DNA from: Caldilineaceae bacterium
GTDB taxonomy: Bacteria; Chloroflexota; Anaerolineae; Caldilineales; Caldilineaceae
Assembly (NCBI GenBank): GCA_015494005.1
Contig: WGCB01000221.1
Coordinates: 1-6,257, forward strand
DNA: 6,257 nt
Direction: 5' to 3'
Shown here: positions 5,634-6,257 of the stretch, in pieces
Layout of the letters: every line of letters starts with the position of its first letter
How positions within the stretch are numbered: position 1 is the first letter of the stretch
Program-made: the position numbers and the translations under genes
Notes under the pieces: generated by a model
Told to the model about the DNA's origin: nothing
The model's database searches: none
Seen by the model: only the letters and a program-made list of their open reading frames with translations

Positions 5634-6257
5634 ATGACCCGCAAGCACAAGACCGTCTTCATCACCGACCGGGGGGAACGGCACCAGCAGGCCGCCCTGG
5701 CCGCCGCGCCGGACTTCCTGGACATCACCATGCTGCGCCGCCCCAGCCGGGAGGAGCTCATGGCCCAGCTGGCCGACGCAGAGTTCCTCATCACCGAGCG
5801 CAGCGGCGTCATCGACCGGGAGCTGATCCAGGCCGCGCCCAAGCTGCGGCTGATCCAGCGCCTGGGCTCCATGGCCTACGACATCGACCTGGAGGCGGCC
5901 CGGGAGGCTGGGGTGGCCGTCTGCACCTGGCCCGTGCGCACGGTGATCCTGGTGGCCGAGCACATGGTCATGCAGATGCTGGCCCTGGCCAAGCACCTGA
6001 ACGAGGTCCAGGCCATCGCCCTGGCCGCCCAGGATTGGGGCCAGCCCTCCCGGCGCACGGACGAGGACACCTTCGCCTACAACTGGTCCGGTCGCACCAA
6101 CATCGGCGGCATCTACGGCCAGACCGTGGGTATCCTGGGCTTCGGGGAGATCGGCGCGGAGCTGGCCCGGCGCCTGCAGGGCTTCGCACCAGCGCGGGTG
6201 CTCTATCACAAGCGCCGCCGCCTGCCCCCCGCCGCGGAGGAGGACCTGGGCCTGACC
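5634..6257 (+). CDS. Second D-2-hydroxyacid dehydrogenase, NADP-type predicted (3' end outside window)
   Basis: The frame is open to the right edge and gives the first 208 residues (MTRKHKTVFITDRGERHQQA...EEDLGLT) of an expected 310-350. The N-terminal catalytic domain shows the family pattern: ADAEFLITERSGVIDRELIQ, LRLIQRLGSMAYDIDLEAAR, then VAEHMVMQMLALAKHL. The Rossmann motif is Gly169-Phe-Gly171-Glu-Ile-Gly174 in TVGILGFGEIGAELARRL. The next strand ends VLYHKRRRLP (189-198). The cluster His192-Lys193-Arg194-Arg195 stands where NAD enzymes carry Asp, and resembles the NADP-preferring glyoxylate/hydroxypyruvate reductase GhrB. Between the VAEH helix and GxGxxG lies a somewhat long linker with DWGQPSRRTDEDTFAYNWSG. 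The catalytic Arg, Glu and His fall beyond the edge and cannot be checked. It is clearly not a recent duplicate of the dehydrogenase at 1675-2697. Reaction direction and substrate are unknown. Confidence 0.9.
   Translation, partial: MTRKHKTVFITDRGERHQQAALAAAPDFLDITMLRRPSREELMAQLADAEFLITERSGVIDRELIQAAPKLRLIQRLGSMAYDIDLEAAREAGVAVCTWPVRTVILVAEHMVMQMLALAKHLNEVQAIALAAQDWGQPSRRTDEDTFAYNWSGRTNIGGIYGQTVGILGFGEIGAELARRLQGFAPARVLYHKRRRLPPAAEEDLGLT

Overview
The window is GC-rich and tightly packed. Six genes all read on the + strand, with third codon positions dominated by G and C. The first gene is cut by the left edge and the last by the right edge. Organisation, codon use and (C/G)AATC-rich microrepeat spacers suggest a high-GC, free-living heterotroph. 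My best guess is Chloroflexota, near Caldilinea/Litorilinea, but no marker gene here proves it.

Layout. Positions 1-678 hold the C-terminal three quarters of a MalF/UgpA-type sugar ABC permease. It overlaps the start of its MalG/UgpE-type partner (668-1567) by 11 bp. A 107-bp spacer with a striking heptanucleotide array follows. Next comes a D-isomer-specific 2-hydroxyacid dehydrogenase (1675-2697), a 164-bp spacer with an 8-bp-period AATC array, and a metallophosphatase/5'-nucleotidase-family protein without a signal peptide (2862-4685). A 117-bp spacer leads to a class I DhnA/FbaB-type aldolase (4803-5552). After 81 bp, a second, distantly related 2-hydroxyacid dehydrogenase begins (5634 to the right edge).

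How they may work together. The permease pair would import a carbohydrate-like solute; its binding protein is probably upstream, and no ATPase gene is visible. The four enzymes provide two oxidoreductases for 2-hydroxy/2-keto acids, a Schiff-base aldolase with a phosphate-binding site, and a phosphoesterase. This looks like a catabolic cassette for a sugar acid, polyol or phosphorylated sugar. I do not recognise it as a described pathway, and the substrate cannot be read from the sequence. The two dehydrogenases differ at the cofactor-specificity position (Asp in the first, a His-Lys-Arg-Arg cluster in the second), which suggests one uses NAD(H) and the other NADP(H).

The most unusual non-coding signals are the two microrepeat spacers and an identical 12-mer at the start codons of the two genes that follow them. 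Those two genes lack a visible Shine-Dalgarno sequence, while the last two genes have good ones.
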